A DNA stretch of 55,779 nucleotides, from assembly GCA_964617565.1 (NCBI GenBank), contig CAZTYH010000009.1, positions 1-55,779 of the forward strand, in the 5' to 3' direction. Both the position numbers and the translations under genes were made by a program. This DNA comes from JAKJGV01 sp964617565. Lineage in GTDB: Bacteria; Verrucomicrobiota; Kiritimatiellia; CAIQIC01; JAGNIJ01. Under the pieces are notes generated by a model, which did not search any database, had not been told where the DNA came from, and saw only the letters and a program-made list of their open reading frames with translations. Positions 17,187-25,684 of this stretch are shown here, one piece after another (the first letter of the stretch is position 1; every line of letters begins with the position of its first letter).

Positions 17187-19702
17187 CACCCGGACCGATT
17201 TTCCTGCTTTCTGGATGCCGGCAGTTCGGATTCTTCCAGGACCCGGTCCAACTCCACCGGAGAAGACAGCTTGGTCAGGCTCGCAATAAAGCCGGGTCTC
17301 TGCAACATTCGGGAGAGGTCCGACAACGTGCGTAGATACTGCTCATTTGACAGGCCTCGATCGGCAACAATCAGAAACAGCAGATGCACCACCGAATCCA
17401 GCCCCGGCACACGAATCCCGCTTCGGCTCACACCCAACATGACGTCCACCCCGCCAGACTCTCCACTATGGGTGTGAAGCAGCATCACTCCGGGCGCAAA
17501 TTCCACGGGATAACGCTGCAGGACTTCCGCCAGTTCACCGGCAAGCCGCTCCGCTGTTTCCGGCCGATGCGCATACACCGCGCGAACGATGGTGGAAACG
17601 GCCTCTTCGATTGAAGAGCTTTCCAATCCAAGGAAAATCCGGTCAGCACGCAGAAAATGCGCCGTCCTTTGCAAGGGCGCCTCGCCAAAGGACTGGCCCT
17701 CGTCCTCTTCTTCGCTGGAAGGATAAAGAACCAGCAGGTTGCTCGACGGAATACTGGAGGATAGATCCATGGGCAACCTATCCATCACAGGTTGCCATGC
17801 CCTGCGACTTGATCGAACACAAAAAACGATCACCATGTCCCGTGGGGTGAACGTCCCGGCAGCCCACGACACGATGCCGTCCCAGGAATCAATTCCTTCA
17901 TATGTTTCGCGGAGTTCCTTGGGCACCTCGCCCGCACGGCCCCGCAAAAATTCAATGCGCGAATGCTCTGAAATAAATTCCAACCTCGACTGCAGGCGCT
18001 GCGCAATGCGTCTCAAGCTTTGCACTACATGGCCGAATCCGGAATGCGTTTCCACAAACGGCGGCACCAGCACGCGCAAGCACTCCACCGAATTGAGCGG
18101 CGCGACGGGTTTGAAGATGCCGATGACCGCGCGTGATTGCATTACGATCTCGTGCACCGTGCGCCTGAACAACCGGTGCCAGGTGGCGACACGGCCGGCC
18201 CATCCCAACAGGACAAAAGTCGCCCTGTACTCCGTCGCCGCGTGCATGATACCCGTTGCGATGCTGAAATCTACGCGGGCCAGGGGGGATGCCGGCACTC
18301 CAGCCTCGAGCGCCTTCTTTACAGCACCGCCCAACACGCGTTCTGCCCGGCCGATCGCTGCATCCACCTCCCCCGAGTCGGCCACTACAGCAACCGGGAA
18401 AAGAGGACCCTTCGAATCGGCGGGGCGAATCAGCAAAGCCAGATCCATCAGCGGCGCCATGCTGTTCGGATTGCCCAACCCGATCACAATACGCTCATCT
18501 CCATCCGCCGATGACCACCGCGGTTCTTCCGCTTCCTGATCCGCCACCTTCGGCGCACTTTTTTCCGTCTCCAATGCACCGACCAGGCAACTGGCAAGAA
18601 TCATCATGATCGTCCCACTGAGCACGTAGTCATCAAACAACCCGATTTGATGCCCTACCAGCACGGCGGCCAGCGTGGCTGCGGCCTGGTTGACGCTCAT
18701 CCCGAAGAGCAACTTGCGCTCGGCCGGCGTGAACCCCAACATCCGGCCAGACAACTGGGCAGCCAGCCATTTGAATGCAATAACGCTCACCACCATGTAG
18801 ACCATGACCCGCCATGCGGCTGTTCCGGCCAAAAGAACACGCACGTCCACGAGCATTCCAACCGAAAGGAGAAAGAATGGAATAAAAAGAGCATGCCCCA
18901 CGAATTCAACCTGGTGACGCAAGGCGCCCTGCTCCGGCGTGTAACGCCCCAGGGCCAGGCCCGCAAGAAAGGCCCCGATGATCGGCTCCATCCCCGAAAG
19001 CTTGGACATTGCCGCGCTCGCAAAAACCGCGGCCAATACGAAGACAAACTCTACCTCGCCGGAAATGGCCATGTTTCGAAAAAACCATCGCGCGATAAGC
19101 GGAAGTCCGAAGAGAATCGCCAACACACAAGCGACAAGCAGGGTGAGCTGCCGCGCCCAGAACCAGCCTGTCAAGTGTCCGCCCACGTATTCCACTACCA
19201 GGGCAAGTACCAGCAAGGCCGCAGTGTCCGTGAGAATTGTGCCGCCTATGCCTGCGGTAACAGCGCGGTTCCGTGCTATTCCATATCGGCGGATAATCCC
19301 ATAGGTCACAAGCGTGTGTGATGCAAACATGCTCGCAAGCAGAATGGCCGTGGGCCACGAATAACCCAGCACGTAATACGCGCCCAGGGTTCCAAACACC
19401 TGCGGTATGAAAAAGGTGAGAAAACCGAATACGAGACTGTGTTTCTTGTCTCGCAGAAATTGCTGAAGATCAATCTCCAGTCCGGCAAGAAACATCAGGT
19501 AGATCAGGCCCACCGAACCCAGAAGCTCAAACGTCCGGTCTCGAGCAAGAACGCCCAAACCATGCGGACCGATCACGATGCCCGCCGTAATCAATCCAAG
19601 AAGTCCGGGCAATCGCGCCTTGGCCAGGGCAAAAGGCGCAATCAGAATGATCAGCAGCACAATCGAAAAAATAAAAACAGGATCTCTTACCTCTGTCAAC
19701 AT
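17186..19702 (-). CDS. Kef-type (CPA2) cation:proton antiporter fused to a PTS-IIA-like domain
   Basis: 838 residues from ATG 19702. Longer frames run through the tRNA-Leu gene and are rejected. Residues 1 to about 400 form an antiporter of 12-13 helices with family motifs (PGLLGLITAGIVIGPHGLG, FLAGLEIDLQQF, FLAGLALGRYTPEQG, FIPFFLLSVGMLVD). About 430-680 resembles tandem universal-stress-protein domains. The last 145 residues match PTS EIIA type 2, including the phosphorylatable His near 743 (VMLLHTHSGESGG) and GVSRSGI. It probably exchanges Na+ or K+ for protons in the inner membrane; the IIA-like domain suggests gating by phosphorylation or nucleotide state. No nearby PTS genes. It lies 156 bp downstream of tRNA-Leu on the same strand, with no clear ribosome site. 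Confidence 0.85.
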   Translation of the reverse strand: MLTEVRDPVFIFSIVLLIILIAPFALAKARLPGLLGLITAGIVIGPHGLGVLARDRTFELLGSVGLIYLMFLAGLEIDLQQFLRDKKHSLVFGFLTFFIPQVFGTLGAYYVLGYSWPTAILLASMFASHTLVTYGIIRRYGIARNRAVTAGIGGTILTDTAALLVLALVVEYVGGHLTGWFWARQLTLLVACVLAILFGLPLIARWFFRNMAISGEVEFVFVLAAVFASAAMSKLSGMEPIIGAFLAGLALGRYTPEQGALRHQVEFVGHALFIPFFLLSVGMLVDVRVLLAGTAAWRVMVYMVVSVIAFKWLAAQLSGRMLGFTPAERKLLFGMSVNQAAATLAAVLVGHQIGLFDDYVLSGTIMMILASCLVGALETEKSAPKVADQEAEEPRWSSADGDERIVIGLGNPNSMAPLMDLALLIRPADSKGPLFPVAVVADSGEVDAAIGRAERVLGGAVKKALEAGVPASPLARVDFSIATGIMHAATEYRATFVLLGWAGRVATWHRLFRRTVHEIVMQSRAVIGIFKPVAPLNSVECLRVLVPPFVETHSGFGHVVQSLRRIAQRLQSRLEFISEHSRIEFLRGRAGEVPKELRETYEGIDSWDGIVSWAAGTFTPRDMVIVFCVRSSRRAWQPVMDRLPMDLSSSIPSSNLLVLYPSSEEEDEGQSFGEAPLQRTAHFLRADRIFLGLESSSIEEAVSTIVRAVYAHRPETAERLAGELAEVLQRYPVEFAPGVMLLHTHSGESGGVDVMLGVSRSGIRVPGLDSVVHLLFLIVADRGLSNEQYLRTLSDLSRMLQRPGFIASLTKLSSPVELDRVLEESELPASRKQENRSG

Positions 19703-19826
19703 ACAGAGATGATTCACAAGGATCGCGCAATGGTCAATGGCGAATGAGTCGCCCAGCCGTAGTTCGAGGCGGAAGGTTGTGCCCGGCTTCGCTTGCTCGC
19801 TTACGCTCGCAGCTTCGCCGCGGCAA

Positions 19827-19857
19827 CCTTCGTTCTCGGCGTCGCCTCGAACGAAGG
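19827..19857. repeat. Strong hairpin directly after tRNA-Leu
   Basis: A 9-bp perfect stem CCTTCGTTC/GAACGAAGG with an inner GGCG/CGCC pairing begins one base after the tRNA 3' CCA. It lacks a T-run. It may help tRNA 3'-end formation or end transcription. The flanking GC-rich tract 19780-19826 is low in complexity (GCTTCGCTTGCTCGCTTACG). Confidence 0.55.
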
Positions 19858-19858
19858 C

Positions 19859-19944
19859 TGGTGCACCCGGAGGGATTCGAACCCCCACGCTGTTTAGGCA
19901 CAAGAACCTGAATCTTGCGTGTCTGCCAGTTCCACCACGGGTGC
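19859..19944 (-). tRNA. tRNA-Leu (anticodon CAG), CCA encoded
   Basis: Read on the minus strand it begins GCACCCG and ends CGGGTGC, discriminator A, then an encoded CCA. The anticodon arm is CAAGA-TTCAGGT-TCTTG, giving anticodon CAG for CTG codons. The D arm (TGGCAGACACGC) and a long variable arm (TGCCTAAACAGCG region) are those of a class II tRNA, and the T arm has GGTTCGAATCCC. It reads Leu CUG, the common Leu codon in this GC-rich sequence. Confidence 0.97.
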
Positions 19945-20002
19945 GCCGTAAAGATGCAGTAACATAACAGGGAAGAACGGGCGTCGTCAACGGGCGTATT
20001 GA

Positions 20003-20848
20003 TTAGCGGAACAGATCGTTGAATTCAATCGTCTCACCGCCGGCACCCATGTCGCCTTCGGAGCTTCTTTCCGTCACACCCTCAACAACGACACCATGGT
20101 CCGCCTTGCGATCCATGCGCATTTGAGATGCATCGCCCGTATATTGCTCCTGGGATACCAACAGTCCATAGGGAGTAAAAACATGCCTGACAAACTGGCT
20201 TGGCCCCATCTGGTGAAGCACGTGAACGTTCCCCTCTCCGTCGGCTTGTATTACCGGTTTCTGCAGGCGGACAACACGTCCCAGGCTGAACACCCCGTAA
20301 CAACGTCCTTCGTCTTCATCGTCTATGCGCAAAAACAACCGCTCGGTGCGATCCCGGTTCAATGTGCGAAGTGTGTAGGTTCGAACTGCCTTTCCCATTC
20401 CCGGCACACTTGAAACAAAACGGGCGACCTCTAATCCGGGCAACACATCAAGAAACATTCGGGATGATATAAATACTCGATCATCCCACTCGAGGCGGCC
20501 GGTCAACGAATAAGGTCCCGTGCTCGAAATCGGATAGGCAGGAAGGATATCCAGGGTCTGCTTCAGCGTCCCCATCGGAGCCACCGTTACGGCGCCTGTC
20601 CATACCGGAATCCCTGTAGGCTGGGAAAGAGCGCCCGGAGAACGCTCCACGTCGAACTTAAGGACCGCTTCGGCGTCCGGAACGCCCAATGTCAACGGAC
20701 GTCCTGTATTATTCACAATGGTGACATCAACAAGAATGGACTCAAACAGCAGCACCTGGGAATGCACAAGACGGCAACGAAGATCAAGTTGCGCGCGGGA
20801 CATGAGCGGGCAAAATAAAACGGCCAGCCATACCAACCAGCGCCTCAT
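20003..20848 (-). CDS. Secreted protein of unknown function
   Basis: 281 residues with a short signal peptide (MRRWLVWLAVLFCPLMSRAQ, cleavage after SRA). The early part (VHSQVLLFESILVDVTIVNNTGRPL) reads like an immunoglobulin-like domain of the kind that precedes bacterial surface or protease-inhibitor domains; the rest is beta-rich with no motif I recognise. Its ATG overlaps the stop of the preceding phosphoesterase gene by four bases (ATGA), so the two are translationally coupled, although one product is exported and the other cytoplasmic. No Cys pattern or metal site is clear. Confidence 0.75.
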   Translation of the reverse strand: MRRWLVWLAVLFCPLMSRAQLDLRCRLVHSQVLLFESILVDVTIVNNTGRPLTLGVPDAEAVLKFDVERSPGALSQPTGIPVWTGAVTVAPMGTLKQTLDILPAYPISSTGPYSLTGRLEWDDRVFISSRMFLDVLPGLEVARFVSSVPGMGKAVRTYTLRTLNRDRTERLFLRIDDEDEGRCYGVFSLGRVVRLQKPVIQADGEGNVHVLHQMGPSQFVRHVFTPYGLLVSQEQYTGDASQMRMDRKADHGVVVEGVTERSSEGDMGAGGETIEFNDLFR

Positions 20849-21567
20849 CGCCCCACCGCCAGGCGAGCCGCCACGCGCCCCGGCAGCCCCGCATCGAGAA
20901 TCTTCTGCTGGGTTATCCTGAAATCATAGGCCACGCGGCGCAATTCAACCTCGTTTGTAACGAGGTTATAAATCGCGTAAGCGGATCGGGGGTCGCCATC
21001 GCGTGGCTGCCCCACGCTTCCAACATTGATGAAATACTTCTTTCCAGCCACAACTTTAATTTTGGTATAGAGCCCGCCACGCACGGTGTCGGTTTTCTCA
21101 AACGCCAGCGGCACATGGGTGTGGCCGAAGAAACATACCGAGGTGGTCTGGTAGTTGAAATTGGCTTCCGCCTCGAGCTTGTCAAACACGTAACCCCACA
21201 TTTCGGGCATGTCCAGCGTGCTATGCACAATCGTGAAGGACTCAACAAAACGAATCAGTCTCAGGTTCCGGAGATAGCGACGCATATCCTCCGTCAGCCG
21301 CCGCCGCGTCCAGTCCACCGCATCCGCAGCGAGAGGATGAAAACCATCCAGATTGTCGTCGTGGGAACAATAGTGATCGTGATTGCCCCGCACCGTAATG
21401 CAATTCAGATCCTGAGTAATCTGAAGGCATTCGGAAGGATTGGCATTATAACCCACGACGTCACCGACGCAGGCATAATGCGTGACACCCTGTTCCTTGG
21501 CATCGGCCAACACGGCCGTCAAGGCTTCCAGGTTCGCATGAATATCACCGAGTATCGCGTATTTCAT
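20845..21567 (-). CDS. Calcineurin-like metallophosphoesterase (YfcE/MJ0936-like)
   Basis: 240 residues, cytoplasmic. All metal ligands of the family are present: Asp8 and His10 (LGDIHAN), CVGDVVGYN, RGNHDHYC, a later His in the FTIVHSTL region and FGHTHVP. Such enzymes hydrolyse phosphodiesters or phosphomonoesters with two divalent metals; sequences of this group are often annotated as putative phosphodiesterases or diadenosine tetraphosphatase-like. The substrate cannot be told. It overlaps the downstream secreted-protein gene by 4 bp and is about 80 bp after the acylphosphatase gene, probably in one transcript. Confidence 0.9.
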   Translation of the reverse strand: MKYAILGDIHANLEALTAVLADAKEQGVTHYACVGDVVGYNANPSECLQITQDLNCITVRGNHDHYCSHDDNLDGFHPLAADAVDWTRRRLTEDMRRYLRNLRLIRFVESFTIVHSTLDMPEMWGYVFDKLEAEANFNYQTTSVCFFGHTHVPLAFEKTDTVRGGLYTKIKVVAGKKYFINVGSVGQPRDGDPRSAYAIYNLVTNEVELRRVAYDFRITQQKILDAGLPGRVAARLAVGR

Positions 21568-21646
21568 TCACACCCATCAGCGGATAGCGCTATATGAAGG
21601 GCACAAGATACCCTTTGTCTATGCATTTGAAAAGCAGTTTCCTGCG

Positions 21647-21961
21647 TCACCAGACATGCCGCACCGAGAAGCCCGTGAACTCGCCCGTCGCCGGACTCCA
21701 TCCGCAGCGGGCATCCGTTATGTAACGCCCGAGGTGTGTGCTCTTCAGATCGTTCAAAAAAGCGACCAAATCCCGTTCGGCGCCCTCCGCAATCAGGGTG
21801 ACGGAGCCATCAGGCTGATTGCACACGTAACCCGTCACCTCAAATCTTGTCGCCACTTCAACCGCGGTATACCGGAAACCCACGCCCTGCACCCGCCCTT
21901 CGAAACGGACGCTCATTCGACGCGTACCGGATTCCGGCGCTTCTTTTTCGGCCATGGACAT
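21647..21961 (-). CDS. acyP: Acylphosphatase
   Basis: 104 residues, slightly longer than the usual 90-100 because of an N-terminal extension (an alternative ATG is at 21955). The core has the phosphate-binding loop GRVQGVGFR with catalytic Arg30, and catalytic Asn48 in YVCNQPDGSV. It hydrolyses the carboxyl-phosphate bond of acyl phosphates in the cytoplasm. It stands first in a minus-strand group with the phosphoesterase, and is divergent from the GH20 gene across 116 bp. Confidence 0.93.
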   Translation of the reverse strand: MSMAEKEAPESGTRRMSVRFEGRVQGVGFRYTAVEVATRFEVTGYVCNQPDGSVTLIAEGAERDLVAFLNDLKSTHLGRYITDARCGWSPATGEFTGFSVRHVW

Positions 21962-22077
21962 GCTACTCCCTGCCTGATTCTGATTTCATATCAATAATGG
22001 CCTGCTTTTCCAATGAAGAGTTGGGAACGATTTGCCCTCCCTGCTTTTCAAGGTTACGATATAAAAGCATTTTATAA

Positions 22078-23931
22078 ATGGGTAATACAATGACCTTCCA
22101 TATTCTGCCGCAACCGCTGAATCTTACATCCGGCCGCGGATTCTTTGCCCCGCGCCAACCGGTCACCGTTCTCCTCGCCGATCCCTGTCCGCAAAACATC
22201 CTTGCTGCAAAAGCACTTGTCGCGGACCTGCGGCGCTATAACCCAATCCGTTCGTCGGTTTCCATGAAGAGAGCCTCTGAAGACTGTTGCGTTATTCTCG
22301 AAGCGCCCAGTGCATGTGCCGCCGAGTCCTATGCCATCTGCGTGACCCCCGATACGATTCATGTCACCGGAGACGGCGCCCCGGGCCTGTTCTATGGAAT
22401 ACAAACCCTGCGCCAGCTCGTGCGTCAGTTCGGCATGCACATTCCCTCGTGCACCATCAAGGATCGTCCCGCATTTCCGAACAGGGCTTTTTATCTCGAT
22501 GTCAGCCGCGGACGCGTTCCGCGTCTTGAAACGCTCTTCGCACTCGCCGACACCCTCGCCGGCCTGAAAATCAACCAGCTTCAACTTTATGTTGAACACG
22601 TCTTCGCGTTCCGGTTCGATCGCTCCATCTGGCGGGGATGCAATCCCCTGACAAAAACCGAAATACTTGCGCTCGACCAATACTGTAATGACCGATTCAT
22701 CCGGCTCGTTCCCAGCCTCGCCTGCTTCGGACACATGGGCCGCGTCCTGAGCCTGCCACAATATCGCAAATTGGCGGAAGTCGAATGGCCCACCTCCGAC
22801 TGGGAACATGCAAAATGGATTCATCGCCTCCGTGGCGCCACGATCAATCCATGTTCTCCCGGCTCACAAAAACTTCTGCGCAATATGCTCGATGAATTTC
22901 TCCCCCTGTTTTCGTCCGGCCTCTTCAACATGTGCGGCGATGAAACCTACGATCTGGGTAAAGGCGCCAACGCTCCGCATGTGCGCCGGAACGGACTGGC
23001 ATCGCTTTACATGAGGCACGTGCAATTTCTTCGACGTGAGGCCGCGCGCCACGATAAGACTCTCATGTTCTGGGGCGATGTATTGCAGCATCACCCGGAG
23101 GGCATCCCCGGAATCCCGAAAGACTGCACGGTGCTGGACTGGGGATATGAACGGGACACCGATTTCGGCAAAGTGCGCCGATTCATTGACGCGGGACGGG
23201 AGGCTTATGTCTGCCCCGCCACTCGCGGCTATCGTGTCGTATTCAACGAGGTCGAAGAAGCACGCGCAAACATCTCCGGCTATGCCCGCGAAGGGATCAG
23301 GGCCGGCGCGGCGGGATTGATGACCACGGATTGGGGTGACATGGGCCACTTCAACATGCCCGGATGCTCTCTGCATGGTGCCGCACTCGGGGCCGCCATG
23401 GCTTGGAATCCTCGCGGTGATGAGAGCAAGCGTTTCGATCAATCATTCTCCGTTCAGCTTTTTAATGACCCTTCCGGGCTTGCAGCCGAAATCTATCGGA
23501 AGGCCGGGACGACCGGCATCGCATTCTGGCCCGATATGCTGACCTCCGCGCCCGCCAAGCCACCTTCGCGCAGCCTGCGCACCAGGGCCGTCAAAGGCTG
23601 CGCGATGGCTGAAGCCCTGGTTCCCCTGTGCCGTTCGCTCAGGCATCGCGATTTCGCCCCCCGGCAGGCACTCGATGAAATCACGCTCGCCTGCCAGGCA
23701 ATCACGCTCACCGCAAAACATCTTCTGCTGCCTATAACCACGCCCGCCGGCAAACGGAAACTGGGCCGCGAGCTACTGGACTTTATCGAGCGCTATTCCG
23801 AAGTCTGGCTGCACGCCAACAAGCCCTCCGGATTGCCCGAACTGCAAACCTCTTTCAAGGCGGCCGCACGGCGGCTATCCGGCGGGAAGCCCGCCAGCAA
23901 ACCGATCACTCGAGGAGACCTTCCCGGATGA
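22078..23931 (+). CDS. Glycoside hydrolase family 20, beta-N-acetylhexosaminidase-like
   Basis: 617 residues. The N-terminal domain (ILPQPLNLTSGRGFF ... SYAICVTPDTIHVTGDG, GLFYGIQTLRQLV) is the GH20b domain, and the TIM barrel begins near 130 (DRPAFPNRAFYLDVSRGR). The catalytic Asp288-Glu289 pair is in FNMCGDETYDLG; the Asp orients the substrate acetamido group and the Glu is the acid. It removes terminal N-acetylhexosamine. No signal peptide is visible, so it would act in the cytoplasm, for instance on imported chito-oligosaccharides or recycled peptidoglycan. Neither ATG (22078 or 22090) has a good ribosome site. Its end overlaps lepB by 4 bp. The C-terminal 130 residues are helical and unassigned. 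Confidence 0.88.
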   Translation: MGNTMTFHILPQPLNLTSGRGFFAPRQPVTVLLADPCPQNILAAKALVADLRRYNPIRSSVSMKRASEDCCVILEAPSACAAESYAICVTPDTIHVTGDGAPGLFYGIQTLRQLVRQFGMHIPSCTIKDRPAFPNRAFYLDVSRGRVPRLETLFALADTLAGLKINQLQLYVEHVFAFRFDRSIWRGCNPLTKTEILALDQYCNDRFIRLVPSLACFGHMGRVLSLPQYRKLAEVEWPTSDWEHAKWIHRLRGATINPCSPGSQKLLRNMLDEFLPLFSSGLFNMCGDETYDLGKGANAPHVRRNGLASLYMRHVQFLRREAARHDKTLMFWGDVLQHHPEGIPGIPKDCTVLDWGYERDTDFGKVRRFIDAGREAYVCPATRGYRVVFNEVEEARANISGYAREGIRAGAAGLMTTDWGDMGHFNMPGCSLHGAALGAAMAWNPRGDESKRFDQSFSVQLFNDPSGLAAEIYRKAGTTGIAFWPDMLTSAPAKPPSRSLRTRAVKGCAMAEALVPLCRSLRHRDFAPRQALDEITLACQAITLTAKHLLLPITTPAGKRKLGRELLDFIERYSEVWLHANKPSGLPELQTSFKAAARRLSGGKPASKPITRGDLPG

Positions 23932-24446
23932 ACGAATCACGAACCCCAAGCCTCCTGAAGCGCATCCTGGTAGGCGCCAATCCGCGCAGAACGCTTCTGC
24001 GGGCAGTCGTCCTGGCGGTGTTCACTTATCTTGTCATGCGATTTGTGCTGCTGCCCACGCGCATTCGCGGGGTAAGCATGGAGCCGACATACACCGATGG
24101 AAAAATCAAATTCGTAAACCTGCTCGCCTACCGCTTCCGCCAGCCGCAGCGGGGCGACATTGTGGTTATCACCATGGCAGGGCGCCGGGCTTTTTATCTT
24201 AAGCGTGTAATCGGCGTACCGGGCGAACACATTGAGTTTATTGATGGCCGGCTTTTCGTAAACGGAGAAAACGTCCCGGAACCCTACGTGCAAAACCGGT
24301 CCGACTGGACCGTACCTGGAGTCAGGCTTGCCGGAGACGAATACTATGTCGCCGGGGATAATCGCAGTATCCGGTGGGAATATCATTCGATGGGAACCGT
24401 GAAACGGGAGAAAATCCTCGGCAGTGTTTTCGCCGGAAGGAAATAG
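23928..24446 (+). CDS. lepB: Signal peptidase I
   Basis: 172 residues, short for the Gram-negative enzyme and with one N-terminal transmembrane helix (about 23-42). Catalytic Ser50 lies in RGVSMEPTY and catalytic Lys92 in FYLKRVIGVPGE; the box GDNR is present near the C-terminus (YYVAGDNRSIRWEYHSMG). It cleaves signal peptides of exported proteins on the periplasmic face of the inner membrane. The ATG overlaps the GH20 stop (ATGA), and a gene for a small membrane protein follows 2 bp later, so three genes form an operon. Other signal peptidase genes may exist elsewhere. Confidence 0.93.
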   Translation: MNESRTPSLLKRILVGANPRRTLLRAVVLAVFTYLVMRFVLLPTRIRGVSMEPTYTDGKIKFVNLLAYRFRQPQRGDIVVITMAGRRAFYLKRVIGVPGEHIEFIDGRLFVNGENVPEPYVQNRSDWTVPGVRLAGDEYYVAGDNRSIRWEYHSMGTVKREKILGSVFAGRK

Positions 24447-24448
24447 CC

Positions 24449-24979
24449 ATGACCAATCTCTCAAAGCTGTTAACGAAACAAAACGTTCAGACTGCCGGAA
24501 TGATTCTCGGGGTTCTTTTCATTTTTCTCGTTGTGCTGGCCGTCAAAGGTGGCGATGAGAGAATCATCCACCGTCGTCTTTCCCGGATACGCAAGCTGAT
24601 GGAAAAGGAGGTGGCTGAGAAACCGCTGGTCATGATCGCAAAGAACCGTGAAATGATGGAGTACCTGTCTTCAACCGTTGAGATGAATGTAGGCACTCCA
24701 TTGCCCTCCACGACCGGCCGACAGGAATTGCTGGGCCTGATCAATCAATTCAGAGCCATGGCCCAAAAGCTGAACATCACCATTCGTGATCGGGCCTTGA
24801 CCATGCATCCGGATCGGAAAAGCGCAACCATGCGCATGACCGTGGATGTGGAAGCAGAGGCCCCGGGCCAAAAAGGCCGGGAAATCCGCGAAATCGAGAT
24901 GATTTGGGGCAAAGAACAGGCCGGATGGGTTATCCAGAAGATTGTGCTCGTAGAAAGCATCCGCCGACCGGGCCAGTGA
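24449..24979 (+). CDS. Single-pass membrane protein of unknown function
   Basis: 176 residues. The start at 24449 follows GGAAGGAAATAGCC, 2 bp after the lepB stop, while the longer frame from 24374 lies inside lepB. One transmembrane helix at about 15-33 (VQTAGMILGVLFIFLVVLAV) is followed by a periplasmic alpha/beta domain; its last half (MRMTVDVEAE ... REIEMIWGKEQAGWVIQKI) is laid out like NTF2/SnoaL-type folds, but this is only a resemblance. Coupling to lepB hints at a task near protein export. Confidence 0.7.
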   Translation: MTNLSKLLTKQNVQTAGMILGVLFIFLVVLAVKGGDERIIHRRLSRIRKLMEKEVAEKPLVMIAKNREMMEYLSSTVEMNVGTPLPSTTGRQELLGLINQFRAMAQKLNITIRDRALTMHPDRKSATMRMTVDVEAEAPGQKGREIREIEMIWGKEQAGWVIQKIVLVESIRRPGQ

Positions 24980-24994
24980 ATCTGAAAAAAGCGC

Positions 24995-25684
24995 TCAGGA
25001 AACTTTCAACATCGCTGCCGCGATACTGAAATCTATCGGAGAACGGATCTTGATATTCTCTGGTACGCCTTCCACGAGATGAACTTCCTCGCGGGTCAGA
25101 GCAAAAGCTGAAGAATCGTCTTCCACGCCAAACTTCTTCTTGCTCGCCGCAGCGTATCCTTTTTCGAGAACATCACGCCGAAAGGCTTGCGGAGTCTGGG
25201 CCAGCCATGCGGTTCCACCATTGATGGAATTGCTCACGGTAAGCCCTTTCTCGACAACCTTCACCGCATCCGCAATCTGAACGGCGCAGACCCCCGAACC
25301 ATATCGCTTGGCCGCCTTCACCGTCTCGGAAATCAAGTGAGGCGTCACACACGGACGAGCCGCATCATGTACGCAAACGATACTCACCTCCTCATCAAGC
25401 GCCTTCAGCGCGCTTGTAACAGAGGTCTGGCGCGTAACGCCGCCGGGAACAATCTTCTGCACTTTTGAGAAGCCATACATTTGCGACATGCCGAGAACGG
25501 TATCGGCGCGCCCCTTTTCCACAACCACCACAACGCCTGCAATATCCGGGCATTGTTCAAAAGCCGCCAATGAATAAGCCAGAACCGGCCTGCTTCCGAG
25601 ATTGAGAAATGGCGTATCCACCTCGGTGGATATCTGTTCACTCCTGCCGCACGCAATAACAAGACCCCAGGTGATGTGTATCAT
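24995..25684 (-). CDS. ispD: IspD-like 2-C-methyl-D-erythritol 4-phosphate cytidylyltransferase, atypical CTP loop
   Basis: 229 residues. The frame has the length and order of IspD: Asp107 in VHDAARP, the QTPQAF motif, VEDDSSAF, and Lys212 in PENIKIRSP. IspD joins CTP to methylerythritol phosphate in the non-mevalonate isoprenoid pathway. However, the N-terminal nucleotide loop, normally AAGxGxRM...PKQ, reads ACGRSEQIS...DTPF: the Gly-rich core, the Arg and the catalytic Lys (E. coli Lys27) are missing. It may therefore be an IspD of a divergent lineage, a cytidylyltransferase for another substrate, or inactive. The start has a strong GGGGAGGGG ribosome site. It stands alone after a 337-bp gene-free stretch and converges with the lepB operon. 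Confidence 0.75.
   Translation of the reverse strand: MIHITWGLVIACGRSEQISTEVDTPFLNLGSRPVLAYSLAAFEQCPDIAGVVVVVEKGRADTVLGMSQMYGFSKVQKIVPGGVTRQTSVTSALKALDEEVSIVCVHDAARPCVTPHLISETVKAAKRYGSGVCAVQIADAVKVVEKGLTVSNSINGGTAWLAQTPQAFRRDVLEKGYAAASKKKFGVEDDSSAFALTREEVHLVEGVPENIKIRSPIDFSIAAAMLKVS

Noticed and set aside
17610..17640. TTTCCAATCCAAGGAAAA inside the antiporter gene, similar to the 35.7-kb element
   Set aside because: It is within coding sequence for a well-defined domain and its core differs; treated as chance.
19703..19990. Longer start for the antiporter giving a 934-residue protein
   Set aside because: The extra N-terminus is a translation of the tRNA-Leu gene and its flank (GVRIPPGAP is the usual product of reading through a tRNA). 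The ATG at 19702 is the sensible start.
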